This document shows positions 34,032-44,110 of a stretch of DNA of 64,000 nt, piece after piece (position 1 is the stretch's first letter; every line of letters starts with the position of its first letter). The DNA lies in the NCBI GenBank assembly GCA_027919835.1, contig JANVFP010000003.1, positions 1,178,001 to 1,242,000 on the forward strand, written 5' to 3'. This DNA is from Lentinula raphanica (lineage: Eukaryota > Basidiomycota > Agaricomycetes > Agaricales > Omphalotaceae). The notes beneath the pieces were generated by a model. That model saw only the letters and a list, made by a program, of their open reading frames with translations, searched no databases and was not told where the DNA came from. Both the position numbers and the translations under genes were made by a program.

Positions 34032-35603
34032 TAGAAAGAGATTTACAAGGAAAAAGAATGGTAAGATGTGGCGAACTAATCAGTCGTGAACAGAAAACTT
34101 TTGGGCTGTTTCGTACGTCTGTGGATACCTGAGTCCCAATTTGGACTCAGATCATGCATAGCCACCGGGTCCGGTTACAACATGAGTCCGGGTCCCGACT
34201 TTCCAGTCGGCTGCTTTCCCAGATTTGTCAGCCAGAACTTTTCTGACCGCTTCAGGTTCGAGTCTCGGTGAGCAACAACGTTGAGATCATCAGAGACCTA
34301 TTCTCTTCTCCTCCTTGGGCAAGATACATATCTAATCCATGTCAATATCAAGTTTTGGCTTCTCTATATTGTTACTGTAGTGATTTTTGAAGTCATTTTT
34401 TATGAATGTCATAAATGTATTTGTGTGCTCAAGATTAACAAGAGAATGGTGTACAGTACATACTGGTGATATACATATTGGTTCCATCTGGTCATTGTAA
34501 GCCTTCTAATGAGCAAATGGAGTGAATACTTTTTGGGGATGGAGAATACATGACCGAGAATCCAAGATTGAGCGCAATCCAAAGCTGTTGACGCCCGACG
34601 AGAATTGAGCGCTACTGGAGCGTCACTTCTTTTGGGCCACAAGATTTGTCATCTTGAATATGATTGGCTATGTACTGAGTCCAAATCAGGCATCAAACCA
34701 ATTCGGGACTCACGACTCGGGCACCAGAAATCAAGTTGAATTCTAGATTTGGAAATTTTCATTTGGCCTACCAGGACTCGATTTGCAACAGGCGCAGCAT
34801 CATTACATCAAAATTTCATCAGGGAGGTGAACAGGAATCTCTCTCTTCTCTCTCTTTTTTTCTTCTTTTTCTCCAACTTGAAAACTTGATTTTTCTGGTC
34901 CGTCCACAGACTCACGACACGAGCCAAACTTTTTGAAAACGATTTCCGGAACCGCGTTCGATTTTAGTCACGTGGTCGGGCCATGGTTTCGAGTCTTCGA
35001 CTTGAATCGCTACTCGAACTCGCCCTCCTCCATAATGTAGGAACTCGGAATCGACTGTATCGTATCTTTCTGAGGCTGACGACTGGTAAGTGCTCATCTT
35101 CATCGATCATCGGTAATGGAGGGTCCTTGCACTTCTGTAATTACAGCTGAGCATTTGTTCCAAATCTCTGAGAGTTGGTGTAGCAGATTCTTGCAGCTGT
35201 TCGTTGGCTGTAGAATGGTCGTCTTCGAACAAATAATGTTCCCCAGATATACTTGTCCGAACCATTATTTGTAATGCTTACTTAACTTCCTGTAATGCCT
35301 TTTACTCAGCTTCATAATGCATTTTGCGTCAGCATTCCAGCGCTTATTTCCCGCCCCGCCTGCGTCGCGCGTTCTCTTATTTTGGCAGGTGGGCGCACCG
35401 TGGAGTAGTTACAGGGCAGCCCCTTCGCAATCGGATTCTCCTGCATCTTTTTTGGGGAAAAAACTTCTCTTCTGATCAGGTCCTTTTTCACTGCAAAAGA
35501 TCTCCCGTGTAATTCTATGATCTGTATAAAAACCTGTTCGTCGACTTGGAAAAATTTTCATCTCCCCCCTCCCCTTCGACTTGTGTGAATCCCCTCGCTA
35601 GCC
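34032..35603. other. Intergenic, 1.57 kb, pyrimidine tracts and degenerate repeats
   Basis: No gene was recognised. Several GACTC/GAGTC-rich stretches occur at 34110-34270, 34660-34740 and 34900-35060 in both orientations, suggesting decayed inverted repeats of an old element. A CT-rich tract lies at 34840-34875. Confidence 0.4.
35525..35532 (+). promoter_or_regulatory. TATA box (TATAAAAA)
   Basis: 72-79 bp upstream of the ATG at 35604, followed by a pyrimidine-rich stretch (TCTCCCCCCTCCCC) typical of fungal transcription starts. Confidence 0.5.
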
Positions 35604-36484
35604 ATGTCTCCGTTCATTCAGCAGCCTCACAGCCTTGAGCGCAGCGCTGCGTGTATCCCTACCTTTGATCATGGACTCCACCAGTTCGTCTACGTCGATC
35701 CGTAAGTTGTACCTACATCATCAGGGTGAGCCTCGACTAACAAACACTTTGGTTCGCAGACCAGTGAACAGGAAGGGCGAACGAGTTCAGCTCTCTGAAG
35801 TCTACCTCCTGCACCAGAAAGGAGGTTTACATTGGGAGTATTACTGTCCTTGCGCTCCTCCTCAAGACAGACCTGGTATCCCAGCCCGTACCTGGAAGGT
35901 TACGCAGGTCACCTCTTGATACTTTGGCAACATATATCTTGGCTGTGGTAGGACTAATCAACGCTGTCACTGGAAAAGTGAGTTAACTTCTTTGTTTGAG
36001 GCTCAACGTCATGCTTATACTTTCTCCAAAGTTTGTCTCAACAGAATCTATGCAGCGCAAGATCGCCAAGGCAGCCGACTTCAACCCTCTGCCTCTCAAC
36101 ACCAGGCTCCAGGAATGCAAGTGATGCGCCAGGATGCGGACCTTCAGTCTCAGCAAAGTTCCTCTTCTCAAGGTTCCTCTGTCCCGTCCGATGCTACGGA
36201 CCACGATTTTGAGAACGAGAAGTTCGACGAAGCTTTCGTTCAACTGATGCAGGAGCTTCAAGTGACCCAAGTGCCCTTCCCTCAATTGTCGGAGGAAGAA
36301 CTTGCTCAGTGGTTCCGGCAGCTCAAATTGAGTGAGCACAGTGGTAAGTCTTCATCGTCGCCGATTTTCCCCTGACAACTCTGACTCTGCCCTTACTTTA
36401 GCTACTGCCCCTAACCCAGATGCTCGAGGAGATGAGATGGTTTGGAACGATGTTGCGCGGTTTTTCCGCGCAGGCGTGCAATGA
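35604..36484 (+). CDS. Hypothetical protein, about 212-216 aa, five exons
   Basis: No family was recognised. Exons 35604-35701, 35760-35875 (or -35887), 35952-35981, 36032-36343 and 36402-36484 stay in frame with either exon-2 donor. A TATA box lies upstream. The N-terminal part is compact: FDHGLHQFVYVDP, GERVQLSEVYLLHQKGGLHW then EYYCPCAPP. The C-terminal part is acidic and Gln/Ser-rich, with FDEAFVQLMQELQVTQVPFP, LSEEELAQWFRQLKL and DEMVWNDVARFFRAGVQ. It directly abuts retrotransposon sequence, so it may be transposon-associated. The exon 3 boundaries are the weakest part of the model. Confidence 0.5.
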
Positions 36485-36764
36485 TCAAAAAGATCAACTT
36501 AGACCATTGCATAGTATCAATAAGGACTGTAGTGAGCCCGAACTAGCAGTCAAACTTGTATCAGTATCAGCTAGGATACAGATCCTTTGGCAGGATCAGC
36601 CATGAATATCCACTTAGAGCTATTGCTCGCACCCTTGGTCGGGGATCCTTCAAGAATGCTGACTACTGGTACGAGCACACCAAGGGAATATCGACTTAGT
36701 ATCAAGATCTGCCGGATCGGCACAACTGAGTTTGGTACTTGGCTGTGATGACGGAAATTTCACT

Positions 36765-36779
36765 TGATCTAGCAGATCA
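36765..36779. repeat. Dispersed inverted motif TGATCT-AGC-AGATCA (one of several copies)
   Basis: Exact copies lie at 36765, 60086 and 61968. One-base or spacer variants lie at 60718, 61392 and 59419. Related forms (TGATCT-AAA-AGATCT at 37965, AGATCT-ACC-AGATCA at about 42031) occur in the leader and within pol. None was noticed left of 35 kb. Confidence 0.6.
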
Positions 36780-38045
36780 GACACAATGAGGACCTATCCG
36801 GACGAGTTACCACACGGAAACCCTACGCAAAGTAGCGGAAACCGTCGGAAACATGATGATCTAGCATTTCCGTGGCAGTACGGGTGAAACCCGCAGCGGA
36901 AACACGCATATGTTCAAGTTCTAAACTGGGATATAGCGTATGCTATGTACAGCTTTGACCAGCACTCACGGAAACGCGCGGAAACCTACGGAAAACACTT
37001 CTGAAGCATTTATCTTCGTTGTCTGCTCTAGAACACCAGGCTATATGCATACTGTTCGAAAGCTACGGACCAGACCTACCTGATCCGCGAGATCAACCAC
37101 TGTTACGAGTCTATCTCATTAACTTGGGAAGACCACTACTATTCCGCGGAAGCAAATTCGTCGGAAACACTTGAGCAACACAGGCAGGAGCCACTCTGAC
37201 GAGTTAGGCACCCTAGCATGTGGAGGCCGCACAGACCATGGTCGGAACTTGCTTGGTCTTCTAGATCTGGCGAAAGTACGACGAAATACGGACAAGTTTC
37301 ATCTTTTTCTCTGTTTTCTTTACTATTTCCTTGCGTGTTTGTATCGTTTCAGTCATATTTTACCATTTAAGTGTATATTATCGGACTCCGTCCGTAGAAA
37401 TAGCTAGATCTATTAGATCAAGGACAAATACGGGTATTGGACTTTTCGTAGTGTACTTAAAGACCTGTATCCGCACAAATGAAACAAGTTTCGCGCCCAG
37501 ATCTCACTGAACTGGTAATCCTTTTCATCCATACGTGGGAGTAAAGGCTTCTAAGCCGTACCGGACCTTGCAGATTAAGTGTGTTACTTCATCGCGATAA
37601 GCCCGACTTTTGAGTGGTTTGACTTGGTGTCTGTCACTTGCTAGTTGAAGGTAGACTCCGTTCCGGAGATACAGAGGACTTGGTCTCAGGTTGTGCCGAG
37701 TGAACGTGCAGAGTTTTGGTGGCTCTGTTCAAGTTGACACGTAGTGATTGGTGATCTGCGTGATCTTCGAGGTTTTACTGAGAATAGTGATCAGTACTGC
37801 TTCACCCGGGAGCGGAATCGATTGGTCTACCATAACGTCTGGTACTCCGTTGCTTTCCGAGCCTAAAAACCCTTATCCGAGTGGAAGCCACTCAAAACAA
37901 ACCCTTTAGTCCAGATCTTACGACTGGTATATCCGTGTCACTTCGTTCTGCTGACCAGTATTGCTGATCTAAAAGATCTTACAAGACTGCGTTCGACTTG
38001 AAATATAAGATAGTGCGGAATCTCTGACAACGCCCCACACCTCGC

Positions 38046-38053
38046 TATAAATA
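38046..38053 (+). promoter_or_regulatory. TATA box (TATAAATA) in the putative LTR
   Basis: About 105 bp before the primer-binding-like site, where an LTR U3/R promoter would be expected. Confidence 0.45.
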
Positions 38054-38151
38054 CAATTTGATTGACGAATCCGTGAAGTCGTACTCTGTGTTCGTGCTAA
38101 GTGACCTGTCATAAGGCATTATACTAAGAACCGACTTTATACCTCGTTATC

Positions 38152-38168
38152 TGGAGCCCACCGCGAGG
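38152..38168 (+). promoter_or_regulatory. Candidate tRNA primer-binding site (TGGAGCCCACCGCGAGG)
   Basis: It starts TGG, the complement of a tRNA CCA end, and sits between a TATA-bearing leader and gag. The donor tRNA was not identified, so this is tentative. Confidence 0.35.
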
Positions 38169-38592
38169 GGTGGAATCTATATTTTGGTCGAACTCGAGAG
38201 ATCTTCTTGATTTCTCAAAACTACTGCCTTTGATTGAATTTATTTGATCATTAAAAATAGCTCCAAGAGCTACTCGGACTTCGAAGAACGCGGGCTCAGC
38301 AGATTTCTTTGATCCAGCGATACAAGCTTCAGATCAACGAAAGCGCGCAACAAAGAAACCCTCTGTACCTGTTTACGATCCGAGAAACCTCGGAAGAGCG
38401 AGTACTAGCAATCCAGATAACGGGAGAGCTCCTAGACCATCTTCGGAACAACCAGTAACGAAGAGATCTAACGTAGTGCCAGGAAACGGTAGACAAAAGG
38501 CAGCTACTGTTGGACCAGATCCGCAATCTAGTTCAGATCCTACATTACAACCCGAACCATTTGATTTGATACGACTGTTTTTACCCAACAAT

Positions 38593-40161
38593 ATGTCCGA
38601 AGTACATAACGGAAATGATCAGGGAGCCGCGGGAGCGAATGCTAACGCACCAGCAAACCCGGCTGCCCAACAAAACGACCGGAGGATCAACTCGACATCA
38701 TAAGGATGCTTGGTCCTCCTGAACTGACTCCTGCGGAACAAGCAGAGTATAACAATACCAAGTTTCCGCTTACGCACAAAACTGCTATGATCCTGGACTT
38801 GGCCAATCCGAGCATGATCCCGAGTGGGTGAGGTTCTGTTTGAACACGTTCCAGGCTACGGAAGTTACCTCCGAGAAGGTGAAGATGCAAAAGATCTTTT
38901 CTTGGATGACCCTTCAGACCAAGCAGGCTCTCGAGCATCTTCCCGGCGCGCAGGAGGGAAGGGAGGATGCAGACTGTTTCCTGCGTTCCCTGTGTGAAAG
39001 ATTCCCGGCATCTCTAGGGAGACCAATGGGTTCGAAGAATACGCTCTTGCAGATCGTATAGAACTATGCTCCTTTGGGTGTCCGGGACGGAGATAGGTTG
39101 CTCGGATATTGTCTGTTGATGGAGGTAGAAGCCAATAAGTTGTTGAAACCGCCTCCGGCGATAGGAAACACGGAATTGGTGTCTCTTTTCCTGTCAGCAT
39201 TCGATGACGAGTTACGGAAAGCTGTGAACCGTAAGGTTCAACAGCAGGTACCTGCTTTCCGCGTAGAGAAACGTCGGGTCGATGATCCATATCTGTTCAT
39301 AGAGTACAAGGAAGCAGCAGAGGCCGTAGCGAGGCACCCCCCTTGGAATCGTTGTACCGGACGGTTACAAGTCGGGATGGTGTGGTCTTCAATGCGGAAA
39401 CCCACTCAAGAGGAGGCGTGTACGTTCCGATTGGTGGTCCTCCGGTGATCAAAGAAGAAGTACCGGATCTCTCGCATTTCTTCCGGTCTCCAGCTAAGCC
39501 CGTTGAAGTGAAACGAGAGGCTTCCGAGGAAACGGAAAGAGCACTAGCTGCAAATAGGGACCAGTACAGTGTGTTGGTCAAAGATTTGGGAGCACTTAAG
39601 GCTACCTACAAAGAGGAACTTGAGACGTTGGCTCAAATGCTGGCTAACATCAAGACCGGAAATGTTCAACCTGCGCAACGGGTGCAGCCCCATACTGTCG
39701 CTTCTGGTAGTGGTAATCCCGGAAACAGTGGGCCTCCCCGCGGAATCATTAACACGAATCCGAATAATGCACAAGGTCAGAGGTCTGAGATGTTGTGTTT
39801 CCTTTGTCGGGAACCGAACCATATGATGCAAAGTTGTCCAATGTTCTTGGAACTCTTAGGGAAAGGTTGGATTATGCGTGATCCGCAAGATCCAAAGCGT
39901 CTTAAGTTGAAGGATGGGTCTCTGCTACCGAACAACTTCGGAAGTGAGAGTAGATACCAAAAGATCATGAAGTATGGTCAGGCCAAAGGATGGCCCGAGG
40001 TTTCGACGATGATGAACGAGATGATCCCGGACAATGAGGATTACTCGGAACAGTTGGCCGGATCCCCAGCTTGGATGGTCATTGCCAATCTGGCGGAGAT
40101 GGTGCAAGGGAGATCTAGCAATGGTGTTGCTACGGTGTACACGAACGAGTCGGGAAACTGA
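38593..40161 (+). pseudogene. gag: Gypsy gag, disrupted
   Basis: Gag-like coding can be followed from MSEVHNGNDQGAA through DQLDIIRMLGPPELTPAEQA, EWVRFCLNTFQATEV and LFLSAFDDELRKAVN to a zinc knuckle CFLCREPNHMMQSC (CX2CX4HX4C) near 39796-39837. It is broken. Frame changes are needed near 38680, 38825 and 39337 (the last in a run of six C), and there is a TAG at 39059-39061. From 39343 to the TGA at 40161 the frame is open. Sequencing error in homopolymers could cause some of these breaks but not the nonsense codon. Confidence 0.75.
40152..40158 (+). promoter_or_regulatory. Candidate -1 frameshift site gag to protease (G GGA AAC, then TGA)
   Basis: In the gag frame the codons are TCG GGA AAC TGA. 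The heptamer GGGAAAC fits X XXY YYZ and is used by some retroviral gag-pro junctions. A -1 slip continues at 40158 as CTG AGG AAT, the frame of the protease ORF. Confidence 0.65.
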
Positions 40162-41648
40162 GGAATGCAATGATTGAGTTGACCTCTGGACCAAGGACAC
40201 GGTCTCAGCAACAGGCAACAACTCATGAGGGTGCCCCAAAGCCTAACTCACCAAAAGCAATACCTGCCGTCAAGAATAAACGCTTTGACGGGGTGCATAT
40301 ACCCATAGATCGAAATAACCCTAGTAAAAACAAAACATCCGAAAAACCGAAGTCCAATCCGGACAATTCCACGCCTAATCATGACAGATCTGCTGGACCA
40401 GACCCCGATTCTTCTCAATCACTGAGGGAAGCTGCTTTGGAAAGGATACAGTCAGTGACCATTGACGATTTAACGGATGAGAGTGCGTTAGGTTCGGAAC
40501 GTGAGCCTGATCAGGCAGATCAACGGAAATCGAAGCAAGTACGATTCCGCGATCCGTCACCTCCTCGTACGGAAAATCCGAGAAGACCATTTGATGATGT
40601 TCAGCCCAGAGAAGTTACACCTCACCCTCGAAATCAACCAAAGCCGGAGAAGATACCTGAATCTAAGGGATCTTCGAAGGCACCAAAATACAGGCTGCAG
40701 AATGAACTGTTTACGCCTGGTCTAGAGGAAGAGCTTGCTGACCGGATAGTGCGAAAGACGATTGAATTGACTTCTTCCGAAGCTTTACAGCTTTCGGGGA
40801 AGATCAGGCAGATCGTAGCACGAAAGATACGGAATAAGCGAGTACTTCCGCAAGATCGAAAGAAAATGCTGCTGAACCTGGCTGATCAACAAGATCTAGC
40901 TACGGAAACACTTTCAAATGATGATTCCGAAGACGAACAAGTCATTTCCGTGGATGATCTAGCATTGCCCGAAGCTTGGGCTTTTGAAAGATTATCTGAG
41001 GATCGGGATGGGATGAAGGCAGGAGCGTTTGTTCAAGTAGATCCAGTAGAATCATTCTTAAGTGATGTAGATGAGAATGATGAACGACGAGATATGACCA
41101 TAGTTGCTACCATTGGCAATGGTCTCCGTGCAGTGTGGCCTGTTGTGAATGATCGGGAAGATCTCGAAGTAGAGAACCTCCTGGACTCAGGATCACAGAT
41201 AGTCGCAATCGATATGAGCGTGGCGTTAGGCTTAGGTCTAGGCTGGGATCCCGGAATCACCATACAGATGCAAAATGTACATGGCGGGATCGCGCGGACC
41301 AAAGGTTTAGCCCGAAATGTGCCCTTTCGATTTGGACCAGTCACAGTGTATTTACAGTTACATGTTCAAGAAAAGGCTCCCTTCGAAATACTGTTGGGAC
41401 GTCCGTTTGATGTGTTAACTGAGAGTGTCATTCAGACTTTTGGATCGGGTGATCAGGAACTTACGATTACGGATCCGAATACTGGAAAACGGTATACCAT
41501 GGGTACATATCCGAAAGGACATGGACCGAGAGCACCAAGAAAGGTGGTGGAACGAAAAGTATCACAGCCAACTCAACAGTTGCAACCCGAATCAAGACGG
41601 GAAGACACTCACGAGGAGGCGGAGAAAGTTCCGCAACCAAATTTTTGA
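40158..41648 (+). CDS. Gypsy protease ORF (retropepsin)
   Basis: The frame is open for about 496 codons, with its first ATG at 40170. The first half is disordered and charged (Pro/Ser/Asp/Lys-rich). A retropepsin domain lies at about residues 320-440: VENLLDSGSQIVAIDMSVAL with the catalytic DSG, then FEILLGRPFDVLTESVIQ, where LLGRPF is the typical ILG-type element. The family works as a homodimer that cleaves the polyprotein. The frame is -1 relative to gag and ends TTT TGA at another slippery sequence, so it is probably made only as a frameshift product. Confidence 0.8.
   Translation: MRNAMIELTSGPRTRSQQQATTHEGAPKPNSPKAIPAVKNKRFDGVHIPIDRNNPSKNKTSEKPKSNPDNSTPNHDRSAGPDPDSSQSLREAALERIQSVTIDDLTDESALGSEREPDQADQRKSKQVRFRDPSPPRTENPRRPFDDVQPREVTPHPRNQPKPEKIPESKGSSKAPKYRLQNELFTPGLEEELADRIVRKTIELTSSEALQLSGKIRQIVARKIRNKRVLPQDRKKMLLNLADQQDLATETLSNDDSEDEQVISVDDLALPEAWAFERLSEDRDGMKAGAFVQVDPVESFLSDVDENDERRDMTIVATIGNGLRAVWPVVNDREDLEVENLLDSGSQIVAIDMSVALGLGLGWDPGITIQMQNVHGGIARTKGLARNVPFRFGPVTVYLQLHVQEKAPFEILLGRPFDVLTESVIQTFGSGDQELTITDPNTGKRYTMGTYPKGHGPRAPRKVVERKVSQPTQQLQPESRREDTHEEAEKVPQPNF
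41639..41645 (+). promoter_or_regulatory. Candidate -1 frameshift site protease to RT (A AAT TTT, then TGA)
   Basis: Protease-frame codons are CCA AAT TTT TGA. AAATTTT fits X XXY YYZ with A and T tracts. A -1 slip continues at 41645 with TTG AAT AAC, exactly where the RT frame runs with no ATG of its own at the junction. Confidence 0.65.
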
Positions 41649-43167
41649 ATAACCTCTGGGATCTGAGTAGCGACCAGGGAGAGGTAGAAATCGCTCTTAG
41701 TGGGTACTGGGATGCTCAAGCGGAGGAAGTGTTTATCGAGTCGAATCAGGTGAAACGAGGTACCTTCTCCGATGAAGAATTAGCGGACGTGTATGTGCAA
41801 TGCTGTTTGCCAACGATCGAGAAGTCACACCCCGGAATTGCCGAAACCATATCACTATACCTGAACAAAGGTGTAGATCATCAACAAAATCGTGTGATCA
41901 ACCCATGGAAGGAAGGATTTAGAGCTGATCCAACCGTTGAGGACCTGAAGGAGACCTTTTACCAGTCCATGACAAAGGACGTTAGGTGGAAAGACTTACA
42001 CGGGTTAACTCGTCCATATGATAACACGGAAGATCTACCAGATCAAGTAGATCAAACAAAAGATGCGGAATTGTCTTCAATGACCCAAGATTTGGAGGCT
42101 GCGATGCATCGTGTTAAGCTCTGGGAACTCAAGAACGAGACGATTGACCAGCATATATGCGCATATAATGATGTGTTTTTGCCAGATCAGCCAGTTTCGG
42201 TCTTCGGTTCTCGAAAATATAAGCCTGTAGCGGTGAAAGTTCGCCCTGTCAAGGCTGATCTACCGGAAGAATTCCGTGTGCGGAGACACATTTACGGGGA
42301 TCCTTTGGCTGATCTACCAGATCTACCAACTCATCCTCCGGAATTCACGCCGGGTATTCGGTATACGCAAGAACGGAAAGAGATCATCGAGAAAAACCAT
42401 GCGGAAGGTTTCCTTACGGACGAGGAGATGAAGCTAGTTCATCATATGATGAAGTTGCAGGAAATGGGCTTTGCTTGGGAAGCTTCCGAGGGCGGGACAT
42501 TCAGAGAGGACTTCTTTCCTCCCGTGAAAATTCCGGTCATACCTCATGAGCCCTGGGTCGAACGAAATATTCCAATTCCTCCCGGAATCTTCGAAAAGGT
42601 TTGTAAGATCATCAAGGATAAGATTGATGCTGGAGTTTATGAACCATCTTGCTCGAGTTATCGGTCAAAATGGTTTTGTGTGGTCAAGAAGGATGGAACG
42701 AGTCTTCGTTTAGTACATAGTTTGGAACCCTTGAACAAGGTGACCATTCAACACTCCGGGATTCCTCCTGCTACCGCGGATATTGCTCGTCATTTTGCGG
42801 GTCGTGCCTGTGGTGGTCTGTTGGATATCTATGTGGGTTATGATGAACGACCACTTGATGTTAGTTCGCGAGATCTGACGACATTCCAAACTCCGTACGG
42901 ACCACACCGTCTCGTAAAGTTGCCTATGGGTTGGACGAACTCTGTTCCGATATTCCATGACGATGTAACTTACATGATGCGAGATGAAATTCCGGAATAT
43001 ACTATTCCTTACGTCGATGATGTTCCTATTAGAGGCCCGGGGACTCGTTATGAATTACCGGGTGGCGGATACGAAACTATCCCTGAAAATCCTCTGATCA
43101 GACGATTTGTCTGGGAGCATCTCCAAAATGTGAACCGAATCATTCAGCGGATGCGGTATTGCGGCGG
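41645..43167 (+). CDS. pol: Gypsy pol, proximal part: reverse transcriptase (interrupted by KDZ insertion)
   Basis: A linker of about 300 residues leads into the RT: FEKVCKIIKDKIDAGVYEPS, SSYRSKWFCVVKKDGTSLRL, VHSLEPLNKVTIQHSG, TFQTPYGPHRLVKLPMGWTN, and the catalytic YVDD in TIPYVDDVPIRG. The frame is open to the insertion point, just after NRIIQRMRYCGG. The aspartates of the first RT motif lie in the GLLDIYVGYDER block. Translation most likely begins by frameshifting at 41639-41645. Confidence 0.85.
43161..43167 (+). repeat. Left target-site duplication of the KDZ element (GCGGCGG)
   Basis: Identical to 56752-56758. Together they flank the inverted ends CACTTCAGTCACC... and ...GGTGACTGAAGTG. 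Confidence 0.85.
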
Positions 43168-43960
43168 CACTTCAGTCACCCACCTAACTAGGCCTACTTA
43201 GGCTTAACTTTCATCAAAATCCCATAGCCTACAGGAGCTTGATCCCTGGGATATCCCAGGTGTGGGAATCCCAGATGTGGGATTCCCAGGTACCTGGGAC
43301 ACCCAGACATGGGATTTCCAAGTACCTGGGACACCCAAATGGGATTTCCATACCTGTTATCTCAGTATGGAGTTCCCACCTGGGACTCCCACTTGGGACT
43401 TCCAATGCATGGGACTCCCATCTAGTCTGGGCATCCCATGCTAGTTCTTATGACATGGGAGTCCCACATCAGCTGGGAATCCCAACTCACTACTCATTAT
43501 GGGAAACCCACCTGAAATGGGAGTCCCATATGAGCTGGGAATCCCATGATGACCACTTATTATGGGAAACCCATCTGAAATGGGAGTCCCATATCAGTTG
43601 GGAATCCCAACTAACCACTTAGTATGGGAGACCCACCTGAAATGGGAGTCCCATATGAGCTGGGAATCCCATGATGACCACTTAGTATGGGATACCCACC
43701 TGAAATGGGAGTCCCATATGAGCTGGGAATCCCATGCTGACCACTTAGTATGGGATACCCACCTGAAATGGGAGTCCCATATGAGCTGGGAATCCCATGC
43801 TGACCACTTATTATGGGAAACCCATCTGAAATGGGAGTCCCATATCAGTTGGGAATCCCAACCAACCACTCAATATAAGAGTCCCACCTGAAGTGAGTTT
43901 CTCTGCATGGGAATCCCAAATATTTAATCCCAGGGACCAGTATGAGACCCACACCTGTCT
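43168..43960 (+). repeat. Left terminal inverted repeat with 63-bp subterminal array
   Basis: The first 85 bp match the right end almost exactly. From about 43470 to 43870 there are some six tandem 63-bp units, each with CCACTTAGTATGGGATACCC, AATGGGAGTCCCA and GCTGGGAATCCCA. Frames across this array (repeated WESH, HLKWES) are translations of the repeat, not genes. Confidence 0.88.
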
Positions 43961-44110
43961 AGGGGATTCTAAAATTCACAAGTAGCTCATGGCCATACTA
44001 CATCTACATAGCATTCTCAGTTACTATATATTCTTGCTTCTTTGTATTTTCAAGCACTTCATGGAACAAAAAAGGATTCAAATTGTGAGATTGTTAATAA
44101 ATGAGCAATT

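Larger units (their letters stand above)
36485..38151 (+). mobile_element. Probable 5' LTR / leader of the Gypsy element, left boundary unresolved
   Basis: A 1.67-kb noncoding stretch rich in GGAAA and GATCT words that recur in the downstream element. It ends just before a TGG-starting primer-binding-like sequence at 38152 and has a TATA box at 38046. No second LTR copy is visible in the window, so the start and length cannot be fixed. Confidence 0.45.

Noticed and set aside
34240..34280. B-box-like GGTTCGAGTCT suggesting a tRNA or SINE
   Set aside because: No matching A box or cloverleaf could be drawn, and there is no tRNA-like acceptor pairing nearby.
43239..43891. Frames encoding repeated WESH / HLKWES peptides on both strands at the left KDZ end
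   Set aside because: They are translations of the 63-bp noncoding array. The same pattern appears on both strands and mirrors at the right end, with no start context or splice logic.
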